In this document: piece after piece, positions 1-10,700 of the stretch
Position numbering within the stretch: the first letter of the stretch is position 1
Layout: each line of letters starts with the position of its first letter
From: a virus
Virus record (IMG/VR): IMGVR_UViG_3300002835_001090
Coordinates: 1 to 23,829 of that record
Length of the DNA stretch: 23,829 nt
Direction: 5' to 3' (one strand)
Program-made: the position numbers and the translations under genes
The notes under the pieces: generated by a model
Database searches by the model: none
Seen by the model: the letters and a program-made list of their open reading frames with translations, nothing else
What the model was told of the DNA's origin: nothing

Positions 1-195
1 ACAACAACTATTAAATTTGATGAGAGTTTGGAAATAGATGGAGAAATTGTTATTAAAGGTGAATCAGGCGGTAGAAAAAATACCGACTGGATTAATGACC
101 CCGATTTTATCTCAAATCTAAAAGATAAAATTATTGGAAAAAGTTACGCAGATAGAAATGGTGGAAAAATTGGTGCTTATAATAAATTTGCTTAA
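1..195 (+). CDS. C-terminal end of an unrecognised gene (5' truncated)
   Basis: Frame 1 is open from the window edge to a TAA at 193-195 and gives 64 residues, with no start in view. The fragment is hydrophilic, mixes acidic and basic residues, and ends in a Gly/Asn/Lys-rich tail (GAYNKFA). I recognise no domain. It lies 115 bases upstream of a tail-protein gene on the same strand, so a virion role is plausible but is only inferred from position. It is accepted as coding because the open frame is continuous and its codon use resembles the genes that follow. Confidence 0.6.
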   Translation, partial: TTTIKFDESLEIDGEIVIKGESGGRKNTDWINDPDFISNLKDKIIGKSYADRNGGKIGAYNKFA

Positions 196-285
196 AAAAA
201 CAAAGCAATATTAATTAAATAATATTAAAGCATTTATTAAAGCTAGCATCTGCATTAATATTAATAATAAATTTTTTAAAAGTAA

Positions 286-293
286 ATATTTAT
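286..293 (+). promoter_or_regulatory. ATATTTAT promoter-like element upstream of the 1380-residue tail gene
   Basis: ATATTTAT lies 17 bases before the ATG at 311, inside the 115-base gap 196-310. The same octamer sits 12-19 bases before the starts at 12794, 18246, 19641 and 22651. Apart from this, the gap holds only AT-rich sequence and no convincing terminator hairpin. Read in T4 late orientation (TATAAATA), this copy is the poorest of the five, because it continues TAGAA instead of AAATA. The promoter role is an inference from recurrence and position. Confidence 0.4.
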
Positions 294-310
294 TAGAAAA
301 GATTTTTTAA

Positions 311-3300
311 ATGCCAATTAACCCGTTTAATTATAATATAGATTATTTTGATAGTGTTCCTTTTGGGCCTATTACTGATAGTAATTTTTTAAATTATTTA
401 TTTACACATAATTTACAAAATTTAGACCCTTCCATTAGCAATGTTCTAGGAATCACAACACCAATACAAGGTGGTCGTGGGCAAGAATATGATGTCGCAC
501 AATCAACTTTTACAACCGTTGATGTCCCAGATTTATTAGAAGTTTCAAATACGTCTTCAGAGTACAATAATTTTACCAATCCATTGGACGATAATTTGGC
601 CAAAAACCCTTCCTTTAATGAGTTGGCGACTTGGTATCCAGATTATGCTTTGATTTATTTAAACGAAACTGATACTTATAAAACGTTATACGGTGTACCA
701 ACGACATTGCAGTTAGGTTTTGTTGGTAACGTTGAAACTTATATCCAAAACGGTGTAACCACAAATGTTTCAACTGAGTTAATAGAAAATAGTAAAAAAG
801 AAAACAAATACGGGCCAAACGCTTTGGTTGCTTATGACACAATATCTGATGAAATTTTAATAAGACCAGATACTGGTTTAATACAGTACAACACGGGGAT
901 ACAAGGTGATTTTAGGGATGAGATTTTTAATCGTACATTAGGTGTTGGTATTATACCTTTTAGTACCATAGGTTCAGGTATTAATTACAAACCTGACGGT
1001 CAAAACATATCTGAATTAGATAGGATTGCGAGAGAAAGACGTGGTTTTGAAGCTAGGGAAAGGGTTAGAATAAATTTTATCGATGACACTGTTGGTACCT
1101 TAAATTTGGATCCACTTAATTTATTAGCTGGTGGTCCGTTAATACAAAGAGATTTCACGATAACCAGACCTGCAAATTTTATTGGGAGAGCGGCAGAATT
1201 TTTGGCAGGTTTAGGTGGATTTAGTATTCCAACAAGTATTCTACAGGATTTTGATTTTAATATAAGTATTTTTAATAAAGACGGTAGTTTAAGTAATCAA
1301 GCTGACCCAAAAAATATTAATGAGATAGATGTTAAATCTAGTTTACTAAATAGAACGGGGCAAGCAACCAGAGAGATTTTATTTGATAACATAAGTAATA
1401 ATAAATACGGACCTAATTTTGAAGAGGATTATGAAACAAAAAATAAAGGCACTTATTTAAATTCATCGAAAGAAAAACTTTTAGAAAGTAAAACAGAAGA
1501 CCAGTATGGTGGTTTTTATGGTAAATATGAACCGTATGAAATGGTTGGTAGGTCTTTTTCGGAAAAAGCTGGTTATTCACAAGAAAATACAATTGTAGAA
1601 TTTAATGACTACAATAAAGACGGTACAACTTATAATGGTACAGTAGTAGAACAATTTACTTCCACTGATCAAACAGGAACTGTTGATGAAAAATTTGATT
1701 GGAGGGTTAGGGACAAAGTTGGTTTTACGAAGGGTATTTTAGCCTATACCCAAAAATTAGTTAATAATTCAAAAAGAGGTGATGCCGGAAACTATATTGG
1801 TTATTTTAATTCTGCAGAAGCTTTTGATGGGAATGAAACATATACCCAAAGAGTGAATGGGTATGGACATTCAACAGGAGTTAAAAGCCCATCAGAAAAA
1901 CCAACAAAACCATCAGAAGGTAATACGGCAAGGAATTATAATTTTGAAACAGGGTCTGGAGGTGATTATTATTGTCGTTCTTGGTCTTCTCGTAGAAAAT
2001 ATCACACTAGAGATAATTTAATAAGAAAAAGCGGCAATTGGTGGCGAGGTCAAGAAAAAAATAAAAATATGACAATGAATTGGGGTGACAACCCTATCGG
2101 TTCTCCAAAAATTGCATTTGAAAAAGAAGATATTATATCATTAGATAGAAATAATAAAAACCTTAAAGGAGCAGCAATTCCTTATATGTTTTCAATAGAA
2201 AATTTGGCGTGGAAGGATGCGCCACAATTTTATGAATTACCAGAATGTGAAATAGGCCCTAACGGCGGTAGGATTATGTGGTTCCCACCTTATAATATCA
2301 ATTTTAGTGAAAGCAATAGTGTTAATTGGGAAGGAACTTCTTTTATTGGTCGTGGTGAAAACATATACACATACAATAATACCGAAAGAGGCGGTAGTTT
2401 GGATTTCACGATAATAGTTGATCATCCTACTGTTTTAAATCAAATTAGAGACAGATTTAGTAATAACATTATTTCTGATGAAGTTTATCACTCATTTTTT
2501 GCTGGATGTGATTTAGATACGTTAAGAAGTTTAGTTGAAAAAGAAGTTACAACAAATGTTCAAGGTACGGTACAAACTGATGGTACTTTACAAACAACAC
2601 CTTGTGATGTCACACGACCACCTTATAATGAGATAAAAATATATTTTGAAAACTCTAGAAACGCAAGTTCCGATATTGGTAGAGTAGTGGATTTAACAAC
2701 ATACGAAGTTACATCACCAAACATTGCTCCAGAAGGTATTAACCAAAGTGAATGGGCTTCTAACGGTTCCTTATATCCTTGTGGTCCGGCATCGGCAAAT
2801 ACATATAACTATTTAAATAAAGGTATTGAAAATATTTTAACAGGGTTAACAGAGTTTTTGGTTACCGAAGATGGTAAAAATTATAAAATAAAAATTATAG
2901 GATACACATCACCAGACAACCCAACAAGTACTTACAATAAAGATTTGGCTGAAGCTAGAGCCACAAACACAAAAAATTATTTATTACAAAAATTAGTCAC
3001 AAAGGAAAAGGAATTGGGCGGCCCATTCCCTTTATATGGGAACTCAAATTATCCGTCTTATCCTTCAGAAGAAAGTTTAGTAAATAGTACTGACCGTTGG
3101 GAAGTTAGAGGAGAACCAAATCCCGATTCTCAAAATTTAACCGGAAACATAATATACGGTAATCCTTGTGATGCTTTAGATCCAAATGACCCAAATTCAA
3201 AAACATCAAAAGAACAAAGATACGTTTTAATAACACTGGAAGAAAATAAAGCATTACAAAATAATCTATTACAAGGAATTACAAAAGATAACAAAAAAGT

Positions 3301-4453
3301 TGCTATTGACAATGTACAAAATGAAAGAAACGCTTTAATAAATCAGTTTGCACAAGAATATATTACTGAATGTGAATATTTTGAGGCCATAAAAAGAGAC
3401 GCTCCTTTTATTTATACTTCATTACAAGATAAAATTAAAAACTTTCATCCTGCTTTTCACTCTATGACACCAGAGGGTCTTAATAGTAGGTTAACATTTT
3501 TAAATCAATGTACTAGACAGGGGCCTCAAATAATAAATGAAAAAATACCACAAAACATGGTATTTGGTAGACCCCCTATTTGTGTTTTAAGAATTGGTGA
3601 TTTTTATAACACTAAAATTGTTATAGATTCTATTAATATTAATTATGAACCATTACAATGGGATCTAAATCCTGAAGGTATTGGGGTCCAACCAATGATA
3701 GCAAAGGTTACCATGAGTTTTAAATTTATTGGCGGTTCTTCATTAGGTGGCCCAATAAAACAATTACAAAACGCTGTTTCTTATAATTTTTACGCAAATA
3801 CAGGCGTTTATCAACCTTGGAAATATACCGAAAAATTGCTTGATTACAAAAATAAATTTATTTATGGAGCTTTCATGACACCAGAAGATGCAGAAACCGC
3901 ATATGGAAATATAAATACAAATTTAGGTACCACAGAAACTAAAGCCACAGAACAAAACTTACAAAGTGTTAATACAACGGCTAATGGGACAAATGCTGGA
4001 GCTTCGTCAGGTGTTACTTCTGCAACACAAGCAGGAATGCCAACCAGTACTAATAATGCAACACCTATAACAACTTCAGATCCTTCAGATGACATTTTAG
4101 TAATTATAATTGATGAGGAGAATAATTTTTCCGCCAATCTAACACCAGATGGTGATGATAATTGGTCTATATCTAAATTTACTATAGAAACAACGTTAAA
4201 AAATGGCCCATTTATTATTGATAGAACTAACACAGAATTAAATTCTAATATTACAGGTTATGAAATATCAAATATTGAGTTGAATCAAATAATTGTAACT
4301 GAAATTATAAATAGAAAATTAACTTACGTTAATAATGAAAAACTTAGTCTTACTTATAATGTTGTTATAACAAATAAAACAACTACTAGTGCTAATAAAT
4401 CATATATTAAAAACGGTGAAATAATTTTACAACCAAAAACATTAAACGTATAA
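311..4453 (+). CDS. Large tail/baseplate structural protein with OmpA-like domain (putative)
   Basis: This is a 1380-residue protein with no signal peptide or membrane segment. Around residues 626-712 is a segment (IENLAWKD, then IMWFPPY, then GRGENIYTYNNTERG and a beta-rich stretch) of the kind seen in baseplate and tail-tube-associated proteins of contractile tails. Residues about 815-978 look like an OmpA C-terminal (peptidoglycan-binding) domain: GYTSPDNP, then YNKDLAEARATNTKNYL, then a strand RYVLITL. Residues about 1120-1190 form another beta-rich tail-like segment (FYNTKIVIDS, KVTMSFKF). A Thr/Asn/Ala-rich linker (about 1197-1260) leads to a C-terminal beta domain. It lies 6 bases before the gp53-like gene, which supports a baseplate role. 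The exact T4 equivalent is uncertain; the tail assignment is moderate and the OmpA-like match is by motif only. Confidence 0.6.
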   Translation: MPINPFNYNIDYFDSVPFGPITDSNFLNYLFTHNLQNLDPSISNVLGITTPIQGGRGQEYDVAQSTFTTVDVPDLLEVSNTSSEYNNFTNPLDDNLAKNPSFNELATWYPDYALIYLNETDTYKTLYGVPTTLQLGFVGNVETYIQNGVTTNVSTELIENSKKENKYGPNALVAYDTISDEILIRPDTGLIQYNTGIQGDFRDEIFNRTLGVGIIPFSTIGSGINYKPDGQNISELDRIARERRGFEARERVRINFIDDTVGTLNLDPLNLLAGGPLIQRDFTITRPANFIGRAAEFLAGLGGFSIPTSILQDFDFNISIFNKDGSLSNQADPKNINEIDVKSSLLNRTGQATREILFDNISNNKYGPNFEEDYETKNKGTYLNSSKEKLLESKTEDQYGGFYGKYEPYEMVGRSFSEKAGYSQENTIVEFNDYNKDGTTYNGTVVEQFTSTDQTGTVDEKFDWRVRDKVGFTKGILAYTQKLVNNSKRGDAGNYIGYFNSAEAFDGNETYTQRVNGYGHSTGVKSPSEKPTKPSEGNTARNYNFETGSGGDYYCRSWSSRRKYHTRDNLIRKSGNWWRGQEKNKNMTMNWGDNPIGSPKIAFEKEDIISLDRNNKNLKGAAIPYMFSIENLAWKDAPQFYELPECEIGPNGGRIMWFPPYNINFSESNSVNWEGTSFIGRGENIYTYNNTERGGSLDFTIIVDHPTVLNQIRDRFSNNIISDEVYHSFFAGCDLDTLRSLVEKEVTTNVQGTVQTDGTLQTTPCDVTRPPYNEIKIYFENSRNASSDIGRVVDLTTYEVTSPNIAPEGINQSEWASNGSLYPCGPASANTYNYLNKGIENILTGLTEFLVTEDGKNYKIKIIGYTSPDNPTSTYNKDLAEARATNTKNYLLQKLVTKEKELGGPFPLYGNSNYPSYPSEESLVNSTDRWEVRGEPNPDSQNLTGNIIYGNPCDALDPNDPNSKTSKEQRYVLITLEENKALQNNLLQGITKDNKKVAIDNVQNERNALINQFAQEYITECEYFEAIKRDAPFIYTSLQDKIKNFHPAFHSMTPEGLNSRLTFLNQCTRQGPQIINEKIPQNMVFGRPPICVLRIGDFYNTKIVIDSININYEPLQWDLNPEGIGVQPMIAKVTMSFKFIGGSSLGGPIKQLQNAVSYNFYANTGVYQPWKYTEKLLDYKNKFIYGAFMTPEDAETAYGNINTNLGTTETKATEQNLQSVNTTANGTNAGASSGVTSATQAGMPTSTNNATPITTSDPSDDILVIIIDEENNFSANLTPDGDDNWSISKFTIETTLKNGPFIIDRTNTELNSNITGYEISNIELNQIIVTEIINRKLTYVNNEKLSLTYNVVITNKTTTSANKSYIKNGEIILQPKTLNV

Positions 4454-4459
4454 TAAAAA

Positions 4460-4786
4460 ATGGCAAAACAATATTACGATAGATATCAACAGTTTAGGTT
4501 TAATAACCAAGTTAGGGTACTACCTTTTATAAAAATACCAGCAGCTGATGGTGATATTTTTATTGAATATACCAACAGAACTAGACTTGACATTGTATCA
4601 AATAGATACTATGGTTCACCTTATTATGGTTGGTTAATTATGCAAGCAAATCCACAATACGGCGGTTTAGAATTTGACATTCCAGAAGGTAGTACTATTA
4701 GAGTACCATTTCCTTTGATTAGTGCTTTACAAAGTTACCAACAAGAAGTTAAAAATTATAATGTTTTATATAATATCAATAGTTAA
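4460..4786 (+). CDS. 53: gp53-like baseplate wedge protein
   Basis: This 108-residue protein resembles the N-terminal part of the T4 gp53 baseplate wedge family. The hallmark is a central block YYGSPYYGWLIMQAN followed by an acidic/Gly stretch and IRVPFPL, which fits the family pattern of an Asp/Tyr-Tyr-Gly turn, a Trp helix ending in Asn, and a closing basic-Val-Pro strand. T4 gp53 is nearly twice as long, so this is a short form. In T4 the protein joins the wedge to the baseplate periphery and hub. The start is preceded by an A-rich stretch (ATAATAAAAA) and no Shine-Dalgarno sequence. Its TAA overlaps the next gene's ATG (TAATG), which suggests translational coupling. The two giant tail genes on either side fit a baseplate operon. 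Confidence 0.75.
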   Translation: MAKQYYDRYQQFRFNNQVRVLPFIKIPAADGDIFIEYTNRTRLDIVSNRYYGSPYYGWLIMQANPQYGGLEFDIPEGSTIRVPFPLISALQSYQQEVKNYNVLYNINS

Positions 4787-7700
4787 TGGGATATACAGAG
4801 AGTCAATTTAATCCACAACTAATTAAAAGAGAAACATCGACAACAGTAAATGGTGGTCAAACTATCCCTAAACAACCATATACCTTAATCGATCCAAATC
4901 CAGGACAAGAAATAGTACCACTTGAGGATTTGTTTATTTATGCTGATTTAAAAGTTAACGCAAGACCTAAAACTTTATTAACACAAGATAAGGAAGATAA
5001 ATATACAATATCAAACTTAAACGGTAATTCTATTAGTATTTCAGTACCACAAGAATCAACGGCAGTAGACGGTAAAACTTTATTTAAAAATAAAACCAAT
5101 TTAACAACTGATTGGACTGAAATTGGTGGTTTTAAAACTTTATTTAGTGAAACAGGCAGAGATTATGAAGGTTTTGGTATTACAAACATAGATATTCAAA
5201 TTAAAAGTCAGGTCGCACCAACAGTTGTTATTGATTTTGTGGATGTTCGTGGTGCAACACTTTTTGAACAAGGATCTTGTTCACCGTATGGTTTCTTTTT
5301 TCAATTACCGTATCCTGTTTTTGAACTAACGGTTAAAGGGTACTACGGTAAGGCAGCAACTTACTATTTAAATTTGGTAAAGTTTAACACCAAATTTAAT
5401 TCTGAAACCGGCAACATGGAATCTCGTGCAGAATTTATTGGTTATTCTTTTGCCTTTTTATCTGATGTTTTAATTGGATATGTTATGGCTGCTGCTTTAT
5501 TACCAGATAGTTATGGTTTTAGAGAAAATTTAAATAATATCTATCAAAAAACAGTTGCCGATTACGATGGAGGCGTAAATAGTTTTTGTAGTGACCCTTC
5601 AGGTTGTATAACTATTTTAGATTTACTGAAAAAATTAAATGATTTTGAAAAAGAAGATAAAGAAGATATTGTTGCGACATCAGAATATTTAAAAGTAACA
5701 CAATTAAAAGACTTATTAAATAAATATAAAACTTATAGAGAAACCATAATTGCGTTTTTAAACGATACCAGTCTTAAAAATAACAAACAAAAAACAAAAA
5801 GTGGTACTTCTGCAAGTAATTATCGAATTTCTTGGGGTAATAATACAACATCTTTGAATTCGGTAAAAACATTATTAGCCTCTGGTGGCCTTTTAGCGAC
5901 ATATTTTAATAATAAAAGTGGCCTTTTACTTAATAATATAAAAGATATTATGACATCTCCGGTTGGTGGTGGATTTCCGTATCAGCTACCAGAACCAGAG
6001 CCAGTAAAATGCTTATTAAAAACACCAAACCAATTTGAAAATACTAATAATAATACTAATACTAATAGTTCGTATCAGATATATGATAGTGAAACAATAA
6101 AAAGTAAACAATGGTTTGGGCCTAGTAATTTTTGGACACCAAATACACCAACTGACGGAAGTGAAGCACCAACATATGGTTATGAATTAAATGTATCTCA
6201 AAGTGATAATGAGTATTTTATTGATTTTGGTTATATTTTAGAAAACGTAGACGCTGAAATTAAAAATATAGATGAAATTCTAAAAAAAGAACAAGATAGT
6301 TTAACGGCTGAAATTGACAAAATTGTAACAAATAGATTTGGATTTAATCCAACTATAAGAAATGTTTTTACTATTTTATTGTCTAATACTGAAGCTTTCA
6401 TGGGTGTTTTAAAAAAGGTTTCAGTTGCTGCAGAAGAATATCACAAAACGGAAGAATTAAATGCTTTCACAAAAACAAACGGGCCTAGCGGTGTTGAAAA
6501 TACAAAAATAAATTCTTCTGAGTCTAAAAAGGCAACGGTTTTTTCTTGGCCAACATATTTTGAAAAAGAAACAAATGACAATAACGGACAATTGGCAGAC
6601 GTTCAAAAATACCCAGGTGTTAATGAAAAATTTCTTGCTTGGCCAGAAATTGTCTTTGTGGAAGACTTTTTAAAAGCATATCTAAAGTTAAACGAAGAGA
6701 TTGATTTGTTAAATCAAGAATTCGATGGCAAACCAGGTTATGATAATTTTGCACCAATAAATCCTTTAGAATCTCCCGCTTGGTTTGATGGTTCACCTAA
6801 TAAATATTTAAACACTGTAGGTAAGACTGACCTTTATAAAGTTATCGGTGAAAGATTGTTCATTGCTTTAGACCACAGCGTTTTTCAACCAATTAGGTTA
6901 ACTGAAGACGCTTTATTGATTGGACAGGGAAAAGATACTGGTATTGGTAAAGGTGACTGGAACCCGTTAAAAGGTGATGATTTTATTAAAAAAATGGCAG
7001 AATTAGATTCTTGGAATCTTTTAAATTCATCGAATGATAAAACCCTTTTAAGTGGTGCATTGGCCGGTTTTAGTGATACAAAAGGATTTATTAATGCCAT
7101 CATAGAAGCCTTGGGTGTTGATTTAAGAACAACCCTCAAAGGTGGTAACATTGCAAAAGGTACGGTTGTTGGAAACGATGCTCACGGGTTTAAAAGAGAT
7201 GATGATTATTATAGTTACATGTCGGATAAAAATTTAGGGATATCTATAAAAAAGAACAATGATGGTGAAGTTTGGATACACCCAAATCCGTTTAAAATGA
7301 ATCCAGATTATTTGATTAAAATAATCTCACCAGAAGACGTTAATGAAATACGAGGAATTAATTTAACAAATGAAAATTTTAAAAATTTTTTAAATAATAC
7401 TTTCACTACTGATGTTAATAGAGTTATTAATGGTTTAAAGCTTGAAACAACAGAATTTGATCCAAAAATAACATATGCAATAACCGAGTCAAAACAACAA
7501 ATAATTTCTTTTGAATCACAAAAGTTATATATAAATTTGGCTATGTCAATGATTGATAAAAACCCAAATGATAATGAGTGGTGGAAAAGTGGTGATGTTA
7601 ATAATTCCGGTCAAGGACCATTAGGTGATATAACCACTAACATGGGTTTAATAGGTTTTTGGGATGACGAAGTAACCAGACAGAATCAATTCAGTCTTAA

Positions 7701-10700
7701 TTCTAAAAGAGTTAATGGTATTTATTTTTTACCAGAATCAGCTCTTAAAGAAAGTGATAACAATGAATATCCTTTACCACTAAATAGTTCTCAGGCTGAG
7801 GGAGAAAAATTGGAGAAGGAACAAATAACAACATTAAAAGCTCCTTTAGTCACAACCCCAATGTGGTTAGATAATGTTAGAGATTTCAGAGTAAAAATTA
7901 CAGGTAGTAACAATATCAATACAAATTATACAGAAGATACTCAATATAAAAATTTAGCGTATTTATTTTTACATTCTTTAAAAACAACACCACTTGTTTT
8001 TAGATTAATAGATGACAATGGTGATTTATATTACAAGGATGATGGGGAAATTAAACCTAAGAATGAAAATGGGCCCAGTCTAATTTGGTCGCTTAGAGCT
8101 TTTAATTCAATATCGGGGGTTGCTAAAGTACCGAAAGCTTGGTTATTAACTTTAGGTTCACAATTATGGCGTTGGCGAGAATTTAGTGGAAAAAATACAG
8201 ATGGTTCTTGGAAAAAATTTTTACTTTGTGAAAAGTGTGGTGTTACAAACAACACACCATCAGGTAGTGATCCTTTAATACAACCAGGGTATAATAGTTA
8301 TGATAATAGTTTTCTTCGTCGTCCAGTATATAATGATAATGATAGTCCTATATTCACAAGAATCCAACCAAGGAATTATTTAGAAGCAATTTATGGGGGC
8401 ACATATGGTACAGATTACAATAAAGCCCTAACAACACCAAAATCGGTTTTTGGTGGTAACACCAATAATATCGAAAACGGTCAAAAAATTAACGATGAGA
8501 AAAACCAAATATTTTTTAGTTACCAATCAGTTTACCCTAACAATAATCAAACGGCTGGCACCTATAAATACATAGACAGCACAACTACTAACCCAAACGT
8601 AAAGTACGCATGGCCACAAGTTTATATTTCTCCACACCATATACCATTTATACCAACAGATATTTTTAACGACGGTAGTGATGGTGAAGGTGCTATTTTT
8701 GTTATGGTAACAGATTATTTTGCTTTTGATAAGAAACAAGATTATCAAACCATAATGCCTCAAATATATAACGGTGTCGATTATAATGAATGGAATCCCC
8801 TTACTATCGACGGATCATCCAGTGATAATATATTCGGGCCAACACACCGTTCAAAATTTGAAGATGGTAATCTAGGAATGATAGTTCAATATTTACCAGA
8901 TAGCGTTAAAGATAAAATTGTAACAATATTTGAAAATTGGGCTTTAGGAGATTGGAAACAAATAATAAAAATAGTTGACCCTGTTAATTTCGCTGGATCA
9001 AATGCTAAATTATTAGATAACTATAGTTACGTAAGTGATGATGACAATTCTTCTTCGGCTAAAAATTTTTCAAGAGAGGCTGTTGGTAAAACTGAATACG
9101 CTTTAGTACCAAACCCAAATGAGACGCTAAAAAAATTATTAACTGATCAGTATTGGGTCTTGAATTCGACCCCAAAAATTTGGTATGGATATCAAAATGA
9201 ATCCAATAATGACACTGATAAAAACAATCAATTTTATGAAGATGGTTTTGTTGTTACTAAAACACAATTTGAAACATATTTAACCAGTTTTTACACAACA
9301 TATACACAAAATCTACCAACAAGAATAAAAGAAATCGAGGACGCAAATAAAGATGATAAATCTGGAAATAAGTCCTTAATAGAAGATTTAGATTTAAAAT
9401 TATCAATATATCGTTCTTTTAAATCTTTAAGTGAGAAATGGATTCAAAGAACACCAGACAATCAGGAATTGTTTTTTAATATTGGTGGAACATTTGATTC
9501 CAAACTATGCAATAAAAAACCTACAACATTGGCCTCTCATTTTCAATATCGCAATAGAATTTGGGGTGATATTGGTGATAAATCTGTTATTGATATTACA
9601 AAACTAAACGAACTTAAAGACAACAAAAAAATATCTTTATATCAACTTATAACCGATATCTTAACCGACAATGAATATATGTTTTTCGCTTTACCAACAT
9701 ATATTAATTTAACAGGAAAATTTACAGAAGAAGAATCAATTAACATGTTTAAACCAATATTAGATATTTCAGATTCAAGTTGCGGCCCACTTTTTATATG
9801 TATGTATGTTGGTGGCGTCTCTAGAAAATTGGCTTTAAATGTTAACAATACAAACTGTAAAGTAGATAATAATGATGTCGCTAAAGTTTTACAAAATGTT
9901 GACGATGATAGTTGGAGTTTAGAAGATATTAACCAACCAAGTGATGTTGCTTCTGGTGAATTTACTGCGTTTAAAGTTTTATATGGCATTCAAAATCAAA
10001 ACCATTTTAAAAATATCCAATTAGATCAATCGGAATTTACTGAGACTGCAGAATCTTTAAACGTTATCGATAAATTGGCACAAAACCAAGGTAGTGATAG
10101 AACCGCAAAAGGTCAAAATTTAAATTCCGCTTATTTAACGCGTTCTTATACTTGTACCATTGAATCTATGGGCAATATAATGATTCAACCAATGACATAT
10201 TTTGATTTACAAGGGGTACCGATGTTTAGTGGGGCGTATTTAATAACCGAAGTTAACCACAACATTAAACCTAACAATGCGTCAACAAGTTTTAAAGGCG
10301 TTAGACAACCAAGAACCATTGTACCTTTAGTTACCAGTGCGTCAGCGGCGATGAATTTAAATTTTGATAAAACAAAAGCCTCTTCTAACGCTGGTACTAC
10401 TTCTATTAGAAATCTTAGGGGAGGGGTTAATTGGAAAGATCAAATTAAAACCAACGAACCTTTTTACAATAAAATTAATAAAAATAGTAAGGAAGCTGAT
10501 ATTATGAATGTTATTCGTAAATATGTTGAAGGTGGTTATTATCACCCAGTTACGTGGTATATAAATGACGAAGGCAAGAAAAATGGATTCAGTGTTTATA
10601 ACCGTAGTGGTGAAACCATGTTTGGTGAAGATAGGGCGGCAGGGCAAACAGAAAATACATCAGCAGGGGCGGATTTTTGGGCATATATAGATACACAATC

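Noticed and set aside
196-310. Terminator after the first partial gene
   Set aside because: Only weak AT-only pairings (AATATT repeats) are present, with no GC stem followed by a U-run.
615-842. Minus-strand frames within the large tail genes (also near 6885-7151, 9642-9989 and 10357-10647)
   Set aside because: They are shadows of strongly supported + strand genes, with no start signals and no recognisable content.
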